The translations under genes were made by a program, and so were the position numbers. The notes under the pieces were generated by a model, which worked only from the letters and a program-made list of their open reading frames with translations, had not been told where the DNA came from and made no database searches. DNA of 64,000 nt from the NCBI GenBank assembly GCA_964533735.1, contig CAZHMD010000005.1, positions 1 to 64,000 on the forward strand, written 5' to 3'. This document shows positions 53,607 to 62,600 of the stretch, piece by piece (the stretch's first letter is position 1; each line of letters opens with the position of its first letter). The stretch comes from UBA6107 sp964533735. GTDB taxonomy: Bacteria > Chloroflexota > Anaerolineae > Anaerolineales > Anaerolineaceae.

Positions 53607-54275
53607 ATGTTTGTAATTATTGCAGGCGGTGGAAGAACGGGCGCACAATTAGCCAGATCCCTGATCAATGGTGACCACACAGTCCATGTGATTGATTATC
53701 GCAAGGAAGTTTTAGCGCGCATCCACAAGGAATTACCGACGGAAGTAATCTTCCCGGGGAATCCCCTGGATATCCAGATCCTTGAACAAGCGGGCATCAA
53801 GAATGCCAATGTATTCGCTGCAACAACAACATCGGATGCCGAGAATTTGACACTTTGCTATATCGCACGTGAACGATACGGGATAAAACGAACTATCGCC
53901 AGGGTCAATAACCCGCGAAATGCCTGGCTTTTTGACAGTAAATTTCACGTGGATGTCGCGGTCAACCACGCGGATATCCTCTCACGACTGATCGAGGAAG
54001 AGATGTCAATGGGGGATATGATGACCCTTCTAAAACTCAAGCGCGGCAAGTATGCACTGGTTGAGGAAAAGATACCGCCAAAAGCCAAGGCAATTGGCAT
54101 GGCCATCAAGGATTTGAAACTACCGGGGAATTGCACGATCGCTGCCATTATCCGGGCAGGAGAAGTAATCGTGCCGCGGGGGGTTACCACACTCGAGATC
54201 GGTGATGAGGTACTGGCGATTACCGATACTGAAGGGGCAAAAATGCTCGCTGACTTATTCGCTTTCCAGGGCTAA
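53607..54275 (+). CDS. TrkA-type RCK regulatory protein 2
   Basis: A 222-residue paralogue of the preceding gene, with GGGRTGAQLARSLINGDHTV and VIDYRK in the TrkA-N part and a TrkA-C part from about residue 140 (LPGNCTIAAIIRAGEVIVPR). E. coli TrkA is a single chain with two such halves; here they are two genes one base apart, which probably form a heteromeric ring. A KimA-type transporter is next to them instead of TrkH/KtrB. Confidence 0.9.
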   Translation: MFVIIAGGGRTGAQLARSLINGDHTVHVIDYRKEVLARIHKELPTEVIFPGNPLDIQILEQAGIKNANVFAATTTSDAENLTLCYIARERYGIKRTIARVNNPRNAWLFDSKFHVDVAVNHADILSRLIEEEMSMGDMMTLLKLKRGKYALVEEKIPPKAKAIGMAIKDLKLPGNCTIAAIIRAGEVIVPRGVTTLEIGDEVLAITDTEGAKMLADLFAFQG

Positions 54276-54280
54276 AACCT

Positions 54281-54309
54281 TTGACCTTATCAGTACCCTG
54301 AGGTATAAT
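54281..54309 (+). promoter_or_regulatory. rpmH promoter
   Basis: TTGACC (54281-54286) and TATAAT (54304-54309) with an ideal 17-base spacer, starting just after the second TrkA-type gene. Start point predicted near 54316, about 40 bases before rpmH. Confidence 0.78.
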
Positions 54310-54354
54310 CCAAGTTTGCTGTGTTAACAATACGCTTTTTTGAGAGGAAGTAGC

Positions 54355-54525
54355 ATGCCCAAACGTACTTATCAACCCAGAATTCGCCGCCGCGTTCGCG
54401 TACATGGTTTTCGATCGCGCATGGCAACTGCCGATGGGCGAGAAGTTTTAAAGCGCCGCCGTGCCAAAGGCCGCTATAAACTTGCAGTAACCAGTAACAA
54501 CCATGTAAAGAAGCTCAACTGGTAG
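54355..54525 (+). CDS. rpmH: 50S ribosomal protein bL34
   Basis: A 56-residue, very basic protein. The family pattern KRTYQPRIRRRVRVHGFRSR and GREVLKRRRAKGR is clear. ATG at 54355 is preceded by GAGAGGAAG; an earlier in-frame start (54340) lacks support. It opens the rpmH-rnpA-yidD-yidC-jag cluster. Confidence 0.97.
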   Translation: MPKRTYQPRIRRRVRVHGFRSRMATADGREVLKRRRAKGRYKLAVTSNNHVKKLNW

Positions 54526-54532
54526 ATCGAAT

Positions 54533-54570
54533 CTGTGACGCTCAGGTGTTTTGGACAATGAGAGTCACAG
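54533..54570 (+). other. Hairpin between rpmH and rnpA
   Basis: CTGTGAC-G-CTCA pairs with TGAG-A-GTCACAG, 11 base pairs with one G/A mismatch, and a 14-base loop (54545-54558). No T-run follows. It could reduce readthrough, stabilise rpmH mRNA or be a cleavage site. Confidence 0.6.
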
Positions 54571-54592
54571 TGATTGCGAGCAAGGTAGATGG

Positions 54593-54931
54593 GTGAAACG
54601 ACAGTATCGAATTACCCGATCAATTGACTTCAAGCGAGTGCGTCAATCAGGAAAGAAATTCACGCACCCGCTTGTAGTCATTGTTATAGCAAAAGGTGTC
54701 GAGGGTCAGAAGAGGGTGGGGATTGTCACGAATAAGACAATCGGTAATGCGGTGACCCGCAACCTTATTAAAAGAAGACTACGTGCTATTACAGGCGAGC
54801 TCATTCAAAATATGAATCAAGATGTTGACATCCTGCTGTATGCTCGTGAGCCAATCCGCGAAGCACCATACCAGGCGATTTGGCAGGCGATCAGGGATGT
54901 TTTTTTGAAAGCAGAAATAATACTGGAATAA
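54593..54931 (+). CDS. rnpA: Ribonuclease P protein component RnpA
   Basis: The basic protein subunit of RNase P, needed for tRNA 5' maturation. The 112-residue chain has RITRSIDFKRVRQSGKKF and the RNR-type motif NAVTRNLIKRRLRA. GTG at 54593 is the likely start, since conserved residues begin there; an earlier TTG (54551) would add 14 unrelated residues and lies inside the upstream hairpin. Confidence 0.93.
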   Translation: MKRQYRITRSIDFKRVRQSGKKFTHPLVVIVIAKGVEGQKRVGIVTNKTIGNAVTRNLIKRRLRAITGELIQNMNQDVDILLYAREPIREAPYQAIWQAIRDVFLKAEIILE

Positions 54932-54932
54932 T

Positions 54933-55220
54933 GTGATACAAGAAGATCAACAAGTACCGATAATTGAACCCAGATTGCGGGATTTACCTTTCACGGTTTG
55001 GAATTTACCAAGGTTTTTTTTACTGGCATTGATCCGTGGATACCAGTTCGTGATTTCTCCGGCTCTGCCTAAAGATACCTGCCGGTTTTATCCTACTTGT
55101 TCTCATTATGGCTACCAGGCGATTTATAAGCATGGCGCAATCAAAGGAACTGGGTTGGCGATTTGGCGAGTAATTCGGTGCAATCCATATAATCACGGCG
55201 GATTTGACCCTGTACCCTGA
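54933..55220 (+). CDS. yidD: Membrane protein insertion efficiency factor YidD
   Basis: A 95-residue protein. LIRGYQFVISPALPKDTCRF and YPTCSHYGYQAIYKHGAIKG with the paired cysteines are the YidD signature. The N-terminal helix (about 22-42) associates with the membrane. GTG start one base after the rnpA stop. It assists YidC-dependent insertion of membrane proteins, as the gene order suggests. Confidence 0.93.
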   Translation: MIQEDQQVPIIEPRLRDLPFTVWNLPRFFLLALIRGYQFVISPALPKDTCRFYPTCSHYGYQAIYKHGAIKGTGLAIWRVIRCNPYNHGGFDPVP

Positions 55221-55257
55221 ATAAGTTAACGAACTACTTTAAAGGAAAACTTAAAGC

Positions 55258-56325
55258 ATGAAAATAAAAACACTACTAGTAATTGTTACAGTTCTAACAT
55301 TAGGGTTGCTACTCACATCGTGTACATCTGCGGGAACTGCGGTGAATACTTGGACAGGCGCAGCTATTGCTGATTCTGTGGTGTATTATGCTAGTGGAGC
55401 CCAGGTTTATGCTTTGCGTGACTCCGGAACCAACTACACGCTAGCCTGGACCTACCCCGAAAAAGCATCCGGCACACGCTTGTTTATGGCTGAACCCTTA
55501 ATCGCGGGTGAACAACTCATTCTTGGAGATTATGGATCCTTACTGACAAGCGTCAGCACCCGGGACGGGTCTGAGAATTGGCAGTTTGACGGTGCCAGCG
55601 GCAGGTATATCGATACACCTCTCCTGGAAGGCGATTTGGTGATTGCACCAAACTCGGATAACAATGTTTACGCGCTAGACCTGGAAGGCAAACTTGCCTG
55701 GACATTCACAAAAGACGGGGCTTTTTGGGCACAACCTGCAACTGATGGAAAAATTGTGTTCGTACCCTCTTTGAATCACATGTTTTATGGCATTAACCTG
55801 ACCAGCGGTAACCAAATTTGGGAAACAGATCTGCTGGCTCCAGTATCGGCCCGGCCTCTTTATAATGACGGGATCGTCTATGTGGGCAACCTGGTTGGTG
55901 AATTCTTCGCCATCAATGCCACTAACGGTAAAATTGTATGGAGCCAAAAAGTTTCCGGCGGAATTTGGGCAAAACCAGTTCTGGCTGATGGAAAACTCTA
56001 CTTTGGTGACCAATCCGGAAAAGTTAATATACTTTCTGCTGAAGACGGGAAATTGATCCTATCCGTTGACGCAGGATCTCCTGTATTAGGGTCTGGCGCT
56101 CTGCTACCGGACGGAATCGCTTTCGGTACCGAAATTGGCAAGATCGTGCTTTACGACATGGAAGGCAAGAGCCGCCCATTGATGACACTTGAGAGTGGTT
56201 CGATTTATTCCAACCTGGTGGTGAACGGGGAGCGGTTGGTGGTTCTGGCTTTTAAAAGCGATAAACCTCTCATTGCCCTTGATCTAAATGGCAATGAAGC
56301 CTGGTACTTCTCTACCAAGAAATAA
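55258..56325 (+). CDS. Lipoprotein with PQQ-type beta-propeller (BamB-like)
   Basis: A 355-residue predicted lipoprotein (lipobox LTSC, Cys22). The mature part consists of repeated beta-propeller blades with signature pieces GKLAWTFTKDGAFWAQP, GNQIWETDLLAPVSARPLY and GKIVWSQKVSGGIWAKPVLA, about six to seven blades. The fold is like BamB and PQQ-dependent enzymes, but there is no sign of cofactor binding. It lies between yidD and yidC, an unusual guest in this cluster, and may aid protein assembly at the outer face of the membrane. Confidence 0.85.
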   Translation: MKIKTLLVIVTVLTLGLLLTSCTSAGTAVNTWTGAAIADSVVYYASGAQVYALRDSGTNYTLAWTYPEKASGTRLFMAEPLIAGEQLILGDYGSLLTSVSTRDGSENWQFDGASGRYIDTPLLEGDLVIAPNSDNNVYALDLEGKLAWTFTKDGAFWAQPATDGKIVFVPSLNHMFYGINLTSGNQIWETDLLAPVSARPLYNDGIVYVGNLVGEFFAINATNGKIVWSQKVSGGIWAKPVLADGKLYFGDQSGKVNILSAEDGKLILSVDAGSPVLGSGALLPDGIAFGTEIGKIVLYDMEGKSRPLMTLESGSIYSNLVVNGERLVVLAFKSDKPLIALDLNGNEAWYFSTKK

Positions 56326-56340
56326 AGGATGGATTAACCT

Positions 56341-57129
56341 ATGTGGGACACGATTATTATTCAACCGTTCATCAATATGCTTCTCGGCATTTATCACCTA
56401 GTCGGGAATTTCGGCGTCGCGATCATTCTGTTTACCATCCTTACACGCGTTGTACTCTATCCTTTGACTGCCAAACAGATCAAAGGTGCCCAGGCGATGC
56501 AGGAGCTGCAGAAGAATAAACGCTACATCGATATCCAAACCAAGTACAAGGGCGATAAAGAGAAACTGGCACAGGAACAAATGAAGTTGTACCAGGAGTT
56601 GAAGATCAACCCGCTTTCCTCCTGCCTGCCAACTTTACTCCAGTTCCCGATCATCATTGGACTTTACCAGGCATTGATCCAAAGTATTGCTTCGGCTCCG
56701 TTGGACTTGCTTAAACTTTCCAAGCACATTTATCCGAAATTCCTGGATTTTGCAGCATTATTCCCCCTCAATACCAAGTTCCTCTGGATGGACATGGGTC
56801 AGCCGGAAAGACTGTTCATCCCCGGATTAAATTTTGGTATACCGGTTCTGACAATTATCGTTGTCATCACAACGTATATCTCCTCGAAAATAATTTCTCC
56901 ACCCCCGCAACCTGGTGCAAATGACCAGGGAGCTGCCATGACCAAGATGATGAACCTGTACATGCCCGTCCTGATGGGATGGCTTGCCTGGTCTCTATCT
57001 TCAGGTTTGGCACTTTACTTCGTGGTTTCCAACCTGGTGCAGATCGCCCAATATGCGATCACTGGCAAAATTTACTGGAAGAACATAATTCCTTTCAAAC
57101 AAAAAGTGGAAATTACGACTAAGAAGTAG
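56341..57129 (+). CDS. yidC: Membrane protein insertase YidC
   Basis: A 262-residue YidC/Oxa1/Alb3 insertase without the large periplasmic domain of Gram-negative YidC, similar to the short Gram-positive form. The family pieces are ILFTILTRVVLYPLTAKQIK and LPTLLQFPIIIGLYQAL, with hydrophobic segments near 18-40, 98-122, 163-188 and 203-225. It is 15 bases after the propeller lipoprotein gene. Confidence 0.94.
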   Translation: MWDTIIIQPFINMLLGIYHLVGNFGVAIILFTILTRVVLYPLTAKQIKGAQAMQELQKNKRYIDIQTKYKGDKEKLAQEQMKLYQELKINPLSSCLPTLLQFPIIIGLYQALIQSIASAPLDLLKLSKHIYPKFLDFAALFPLNTKFLWMDMGQPERLFIPGLNFGIPVLTIIVVITTYISSKIISPPPQPGANDQGAAMTKMMNLYMPVLMGWLAWSLSSGLALYFVVSNLVQIAQYAITGKIYWKNIIPFKQKVEITTKK

Positions 57130-57149
57130 TCGGAAAGTGGAGATTGGAT

Positions 57150-57923
57150 ATGTCCCTGGAAAAAACATCACTTGAGGTAATTGCACCCACCACTGAAGAG
57201 GCAATCGAAAATGGATTAGCTCAGCTCGGATTAACTGAAGACCAGGTTGAGATTGAAATCCTCGACAGCGGTTCCAAAGGCTTATTGGGAATCGGCGGAC
57301 GGCAATCGCGCGTTAAATTGACGGTGAAGGGATCATCTTCATCTTTGGAGGACGCGGTTCCGCACTTCGAAGACAAACCAGAAAAAGAAGAAGAGCTGGA
57401 TATCAGTACGATCAAGAGCGTTGAACAGGATTCACTGTCTGACGAGGAAAAACAGAACCTCAAGGTGACCAAGACCGTGGTGGAAGAACTCCTAGAGCGG
57501 ATGCGCGTAAAAGCCAGTATTACGCCGCGTTATGTCGAACCTGAAGATGAAAGAGACCGCCGGGTAATCCTGGTCGATATCCAGGGAAATGATTTGAGCA
57601 TCTTAATTGGACGTCGATCCGAAACGTTAAATGCGCTGCAGTACATCACCAGCCTTATTGTCAGCAAAGAACTGAACAAGTGGGTACCCTTGATGATTGA
57701 TGTGCAGGGCTACCGCGAGAGACGCAACCGGCAGTTACGCCAATTGGGGCGCAAGATGGCAGAACAAGCGATCCAATCTGGAAGAAAGCAGGTGCTGGAA
57801 CCCATGCCTGCCAACGAGCGCAGAGTCATCCACCTTGAATTAAGGGATCACCCCCAGGTATTCACTGAAAGCACTGGTGAGGAGCCTTACAGAAAAGTGA
57901 CCATCTCGCTAAAAAGTGAGTAG
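57150..57923 (+). CDS. jag: RNA-binding protein Jag/KhpB
   Basis: A 257-residue KhpB/Jag protein: Jag-N domain (about 1-55, EKTSLEVIAPTTEEAIENGL), acidic linker, KH domain (about 130-190, LSILIGRRSETLNALQYI) and R3H domain (about 195-257, ERRVIHLELRDHPQVFTES). ATG at 57150 is preferred, with GGAG eight bases upstream; TTG two codons earlier is less likely. It binds RNA and affects cell-wall synthesis and division in other bacteria. It ends in a terminator that closes the rpmH-jag unit. Confidence 0.93.
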   Translation: MSLEKTSLEVIAPTTEEAIENGLAQLGLTEDQVEIEILDSGSKGLLGIGGRQSRVKLTVKGSSSSLEDAVPHFEDKPEKEEELDISTIKSVEQDSLSDEEKQNLKVTKTVVEELLERMRVKASITPRYVEPEDERDRRVILVDIQGNDLSILIGRRSETLNALQYITSLIVSKELNKWVPLMIDVQGYRERRNRQLRQLGRKMAEQAIQSGRKQVLEPMPANERRVIHLELRDHPQVFTESTGEEPYRKVTISLKSE

Positions 57924-57930
57924 ACCAAAG

Positions 57931-57957
57931 CCAGGTTCGTAAGAACCTGGTTTTTTT
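57931..57957 (+). terminator. Terminator after jag
   Basis: CCAGGTTC and GAACCTGG form an 8-bp stem with a GTAA loop, followed by seven T. It lies eight bases after the jag stop codon. Confidence 0.9.
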
Positions 57958-58010
57958 ATGATTTGAAATGGTAAAATTTCCTTCGAAGAATCGATAAGGA
58001 TGGGACCGAG

Positions 58011-59315
58011 ATGAATGCTGTTGACGTGATAATCAAAAAACGCGACCACAAAGAATTAACTTCAGAAGAAATCACCTTCTTTATCCATGGGATGACGAAT
58101 GGTGAAATCCCCGATTACCAGGTGGCTGCCTGGGCGATGGCAGTGTTATTAAATGGAATGACTGACCAGGAAACCACCGACCTGACCCTTGCCATGGCGC
58201 ATTCGGGTGAAATTCTTGATCTTTCGGATGTTGTGCCCATTGAAGTGGACAAACATTCCACTGGCGGTGTGGGGGATAAAACAACGCTAGTGGTGGAGCC
58301 ACTGGTGGCAGCGTGTGGATTACCAGTTGGAAAAATGTCGGGCCGCGGATTGGGCTTCAGTGGCGGTACATTGGATAAATTGGAATCCATACCCGGTTTT
58401 CGCACCGCATTAACCCAGGAAGAATTCATTCACTTGTTAAAAACCAAGGGACTGGTGCTGGCCGGTCAGAGCGGCGATCTGGCGCCGGCAGATGGAAAAT
58501 TATATTCCCTGCGGGATGTTACCGGAACGGTGCAATCAATCGCATTAATTGCATCCAGTGTGATGAGCAAGAAAATCGCTGGCGGAGCACAGGCAATTGT
58601 GCTGGATGTTAAAGTGGGTTACGGTGCTTTCATGAAGAATCTTGACGAAGCCCGGCAACTTTCAAAGTTAATGGTGGCAATTGGCAAATTGAGCGGTCGC
58701 AAAGTGGTGGCATTGCTCTCTGATATGAATCAGCCGCTGGGAAAAGCCGTAGGTAATGCTCTGGAAGTAAAGGAAGCCATTGATACGCTGAAGGGACATG
58801 GTCCATCTGATTTCCTGGAACACTGCCTGGTTGTTGGTTCTCATATGCTCGTTATTGGCGAAAAAGCAGCCGATTTGGAATCCGCCCGGAAGATGGTACA
58901 GGACTCCCTCAGCGATGGGCGCGGCTTTGCCAAACTTAAGGAATTAGTCCTGAACCAGGAGGGTGACCCTTCCTACGTGGAACATCCTGAAAAATTCCCA
59001 CTCGCACCAGTGATCGTCGATATCCATGCTCCCCGGGATGGTTTTCTCAAGGAGATCAATGCGCAGGAGATTGGTGAAACTTCAGTTGAGATGGGGGCGG
59101 GTCGGGTGAAAAAAGAGGATGCCATCGATCATACGGTTGGGATCATTGTGCATCACAAAGTCGGAGACCATGTAAAACAGGGAGATGTGTTGTTTACGCT
59201 GCATGCCCGGGATACTCAATCGATGGAGAACGCGGAGGTGCGGGTACTTCACGCATGCAAGTGGAGCGATACTGCATGTGAACCCTTACCTTTGTTCTAT
59301 GAAGTGATCAGCTAA
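58011..59315 (+). CDS. pdp: Pyrimidine-nucleoside (thymidine) phosphorylase
   Basis: Phosphorolysis of thymidine, uridine and deoxyuridine in nucleoside salvage. The 434-residue enzyme shows DKHSTGGVGDKTTLVVEP, the family signature SGRGLGFSGGTLDKLESIPG and LVLAGQSGDLAPADGKLYSL. Length and motifs are normal. It is a single gene between the jag terminator and the ileS T-box leader. Confidence 0.94.
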   Translation: MNAVDVIIKKRDHKELTSEEITFFIHGMTNGEIPDYQVAAWAMAVLLNGMTDQETTDLTLAMAHSGEILDLSDVVPIEVDKHSTGGVGDKTTLVVEPLVAACGLPVGKMSGRGLGFSGGTLDKLESIPGFRTALTQEEFIHLLKTKGLVLAGQSGDLAPADGKLYSLRDVTGTVQSIALIASSVMSKKIAGGAQAIVLDVKVGYGAFMKNLDEARQLSKLMVAIGKLSGRKVVALLSDMNQPLGKAVGNALEVKEAIDTLKGHGPSDFLEHCLVVGSHMLVIGEKAADLESARKMVQDSLSDGRGFAKLKELVLNQEGDPSYVEHPEKFPLAPVIVDIHAPRDGFLKEINAQEIGETSVEMGAGRVKKEDAIDHTVGIIVHHKVGDHVKQGDVLFTLHARDTQSMENAEVRVLHACKWSDTACEPLPLFYEVIS

Positions 59316-59327
59316 GGACAAATTTAT

Positions 59328-59356
59328 TTGATTTTCCGCAGACATTATGAGATAAT
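59328..59356 (+). promoter_or_regulatory. Promoter of the ileS leader
   Basis: TTGATT (59328-59333) and GATAAT (59351-59356), 17 bases apart. Start point predicted near 59363, so the leader is about 275 bases. Confidence 0.55.
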
Positions 59357-59362
59357 CAGGCT

Positions 59363-59624
59363 ACAAAAGCGTTGATGGAAACGAGTAAGTCGATACGAAC
59401 CTTCAGCGAACCCGGGATTGGTGCAAGCCGGGCAGGTGAGACTGACTGAAAATCCTTCCGGAGCTGTGATCTGAACGCGGAAATCCGCCAATAAGTGAGC
59501 CGAATCTTCATCCGTTATCCTGAAGCAGGTCTATTCTTTTTTGATGCACCTGACCGAGCGCTCGATTTTTGAGAAGCAGGGTGGTACCGCGGAATTTTCC
59601 GCCCCTGGTGAGGGGCGGTTTTTT
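59363..59624 (+). ncRNA. T-box riboswitch upstream of ileS
   Basis: A T-box leader that senses uncharged tRNA-Ile. The T-box sequence AGGGTGGTACCGCGG is at 59578-59592. The Stem I parts include AGCGA and GGGATTGGTGCAAGCC (59406-59430, the distal-loop motifs). An isoleucine specifier ATC (59452-59454) lies just ahead of CTTCCGGAG, as in actinobacterial ileS T-boxes. A terminator at 59599-59624 overlaps the antiterminator region. The rule is: uncharged tRNA-Ile binds and allows readthrough into ileS. Confidence 0.92.
59599..59624 (+). terminator. T-box terminator
   Basis: CCGCCCC and GGGGCGG form a 7-bp GC stem with a six-base loop, followed by TTTTTT. It is placed after the T-box sequence and before the ileS ribosome-binding site (GGAGG at 59629-59633). 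Confidence 0.9.
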
Positions 59625-59637
59625 ATTTGGAGGATGA

Positions 59638-62600
59638 ATGTTCAAACCAGTAACACCTAAACTTGATGTAAAGGAAATGGAAGAAAAAGTTTTACGCCAT
59701 TGGCAGCGCCAGGATATCTTTCATAAGAGTCTTGATCAGAGGCTAAGCGGTAAAGACTATATTTTTTATGAAGGTCCTCCAACCGCCAATGGAAAACCAG
59801 GCGTTCATCATATTCTTGCACGTGTTTTCAAGGATATTTTCCCGCGTTATAAAACGATGCAGGGTTTTCATGTGTCCCGCCGCGGAGGCTGGGATACTCA
59901 CGGCTTGCCGGTGGAGATCGAAGTTGAGAAGAAATTGGGATTTACCAGCAAACGCCAGATCGAGGCTTATGGCATTGGCAAATTTAACGAACTTTGCAGA
60001 GATTCTGCATTTACCTATATCCAGGAATGGGAGAAGTTAACCGATCGCATAGGATACTGGGTGGATATGAAATCTGCCTATATCACCTACAAGAATGAGT
60101 ATATCGAATCAGTGTGGTGGATCCTCAAGAATTTTTGGGACCGCGACCTTTTATACCAGGGTTACAAGGTGGTTCCTTACTGCCCCCGTTGTGGAACGCC
60201 GCTCTCGGACCACGAGGTTGCGCAGGGGTACAAGGACGTGAGTGACCCCTCCGTTTTTGTGCGCATGCCACTGGCGGATACCCCGGGGACATCGTTATTG
60301 GTCTGGACGACCACACCATGGACACTGCCGGCAAATGTGGCTGTGGCGGCAGGAGAAGACGTAAATTACGTTACTGTGGAACGGAATTTACCCGAAGGCG
60401 GGAGCGAGCGTTTGATCCTGGCAGAAAAACTTCTCCCCAAGGTATTCGGGAGTGAAGAAGTGAAGGTGGTTGAACATTTCAAGGGAAAACATTTAAAAGG
60501 CAAGAAATATCTCCCGCTGTTTACTTTTCTGGCAACCACCAAACCAGCGCATTTTGTTGTGATGGGAAATTTTGTGACGACAGAGGATGGCACCGGGTTG
60601 GTGCACATCGCGCCGGCGTTTGGTACAGACGATATGCAGGTAGCGATTGACGAAGACCTGCCGATCCTCTCCACTGTAGCTGAAGACGGGACTTTTATTT
60701 CGGATGTAAAACCCTGGGCAGGCAAATTTGTAAAAGATGCTGATCCATACATCATGCGCGATCTGTTGGACCGCGGGCTGCTCTTTAAAAAAGAAGAGTA
60801 CCTGCATTCCTACCCATTCTGCTGGCGCTGCGATACCCCGCTGCTGTATTATGCGAGACCCACATGGTATATCCGCACCAGTCAATTCAAAGACCGCATG
60901 GTGGAACTGAATAACCAGATCAACTGGTATCCGCAGCATATACGAAACGGCCGTTTTGGAAACTGGCTTGCGAACAATGTGGATTGGGCACTGGGACGAG
61001 AACGATACTGGGGTACACCACTGCCGGTATGGGAGTGCGAGAGCTGCCACAACCAGACCTGTGTAGGGTCAGTGAAAGAACTCTCCGAAAAAGCTGGTTA
61101 TGATCTTTCTAAATCTGACCTGCACCGCCCGCATGTGGATGAGATCAAATTCAAGTGCAGCGAGTGCGGTGGACGGATGAAACGCGTGCCGGAACTGATC
61201 GACGTCTGGTTCGATTCCGGGTCAATGCCGGTTGGACAGTGGCACTATCCATTTGAGAATGAAAAACAATTCAAAGAGAGTTTCCCGGCAGATTATATCT
61301 GCGAGGCTGTAGATCAAACCCGCGGGTGGTTTTATTCGCTGCATGCCATCAGTACATTGTTATTTGATTCAATCTGTTACAAAAACGTGATCTGCCTGGG
61401 GCATATACTTGATGCCCAGGGACAAAAAATGTCCAAATCAAGAGGGAATGACGTTCCCCCGTGGGAAGTGCTTGACAAACACGGTGCGGACGCGATGCGC
61501 TGGTATTTATACACTTCAAGCCCTCCAGGGCAGGAAAGACGATTCTCGAGTGACCTGGTGGGAGAGGTTGTGCGTAACTTCACGCTGACCTTATGGAATA
61601 CCTATTCATTCTTTGTCACTTATGCCAACCTTGACGGGTGGCAGCCGGATCCAGACGCGGTTATTGAATACAGTTCACTGGACCAATGGCTAAGGTCTTC
61701 TTTACATGCATTGGTTAGAGACGTGACTTTTGCTCTGGAAACGTACGATGTGGTGGGGGCAACCCGCCCAATAGAGCAATTTGTTGACCAACTTTCCAAC
61801 TGGTACCTGCGCCGGTCACGAAGGCGCTTCTGGAAGAGCGGTTCGGACAACGATAAGAATGCGGCTTACGCAACGTTGTATGAAGCGCTAACCACCGTAA
61901 GTTCATTGCTGGCACCAACGATGCCGTTTATCGCTGATGATCTGTACATGAACCTGGTTGGAAGCCTGGATCCCAAGTCTGCCCAATCCGTGCATCTTAC
62001 CAATTGGCCGCAGTATGACCCCGTGCTAATCAATGAGAAACTGAATCGGGATATGAACCTGGTGATGAAGTTAACTTCATTAGGTCACGCTGCTCGCAAC
62101 AAGGGCAACCGAAAAGTTCGCCAACCCCTTTCTGAAATTGCATTCGCTCTGTCGAGCCGTGATGAAGAAGGAACCCTCAAGAAATATGCGGAGTTGCTGG
62201 AAGATGAGCTCAATGTCAAGCAGGTACGCGCGTTGAACTCTGCAGCAGAAGCGGTCAGCTACTCACTTAATCCACTGCCGAAGCAATTGGGGCAGAAGTA
62301 TGGCAACAAATACCCGGAGATACGGAAACAAGTATTGGCGCTGGATGTCGAAAAAACCGCGACAGCACTACTTTCCGGACAAGGCTTGTCCCTAAAGGTT
62401 GAAAATGATCTGCTGGAAATACTGCCGGAGGAAGTGGAAGTACGCATCCAGGCGAAACAAGGATACTCCGTGGCTTCTGAGGGTGCATACGTGGCAGCGC
62501 TGGTAACTGAACTTACTCCGGAATTGATCGAGGAAGGTTTAGCGCGGGAATTTGTGCGCCGGCTGCAGGACCTGCGGAAAACTGCTGACCTGGATATTGC

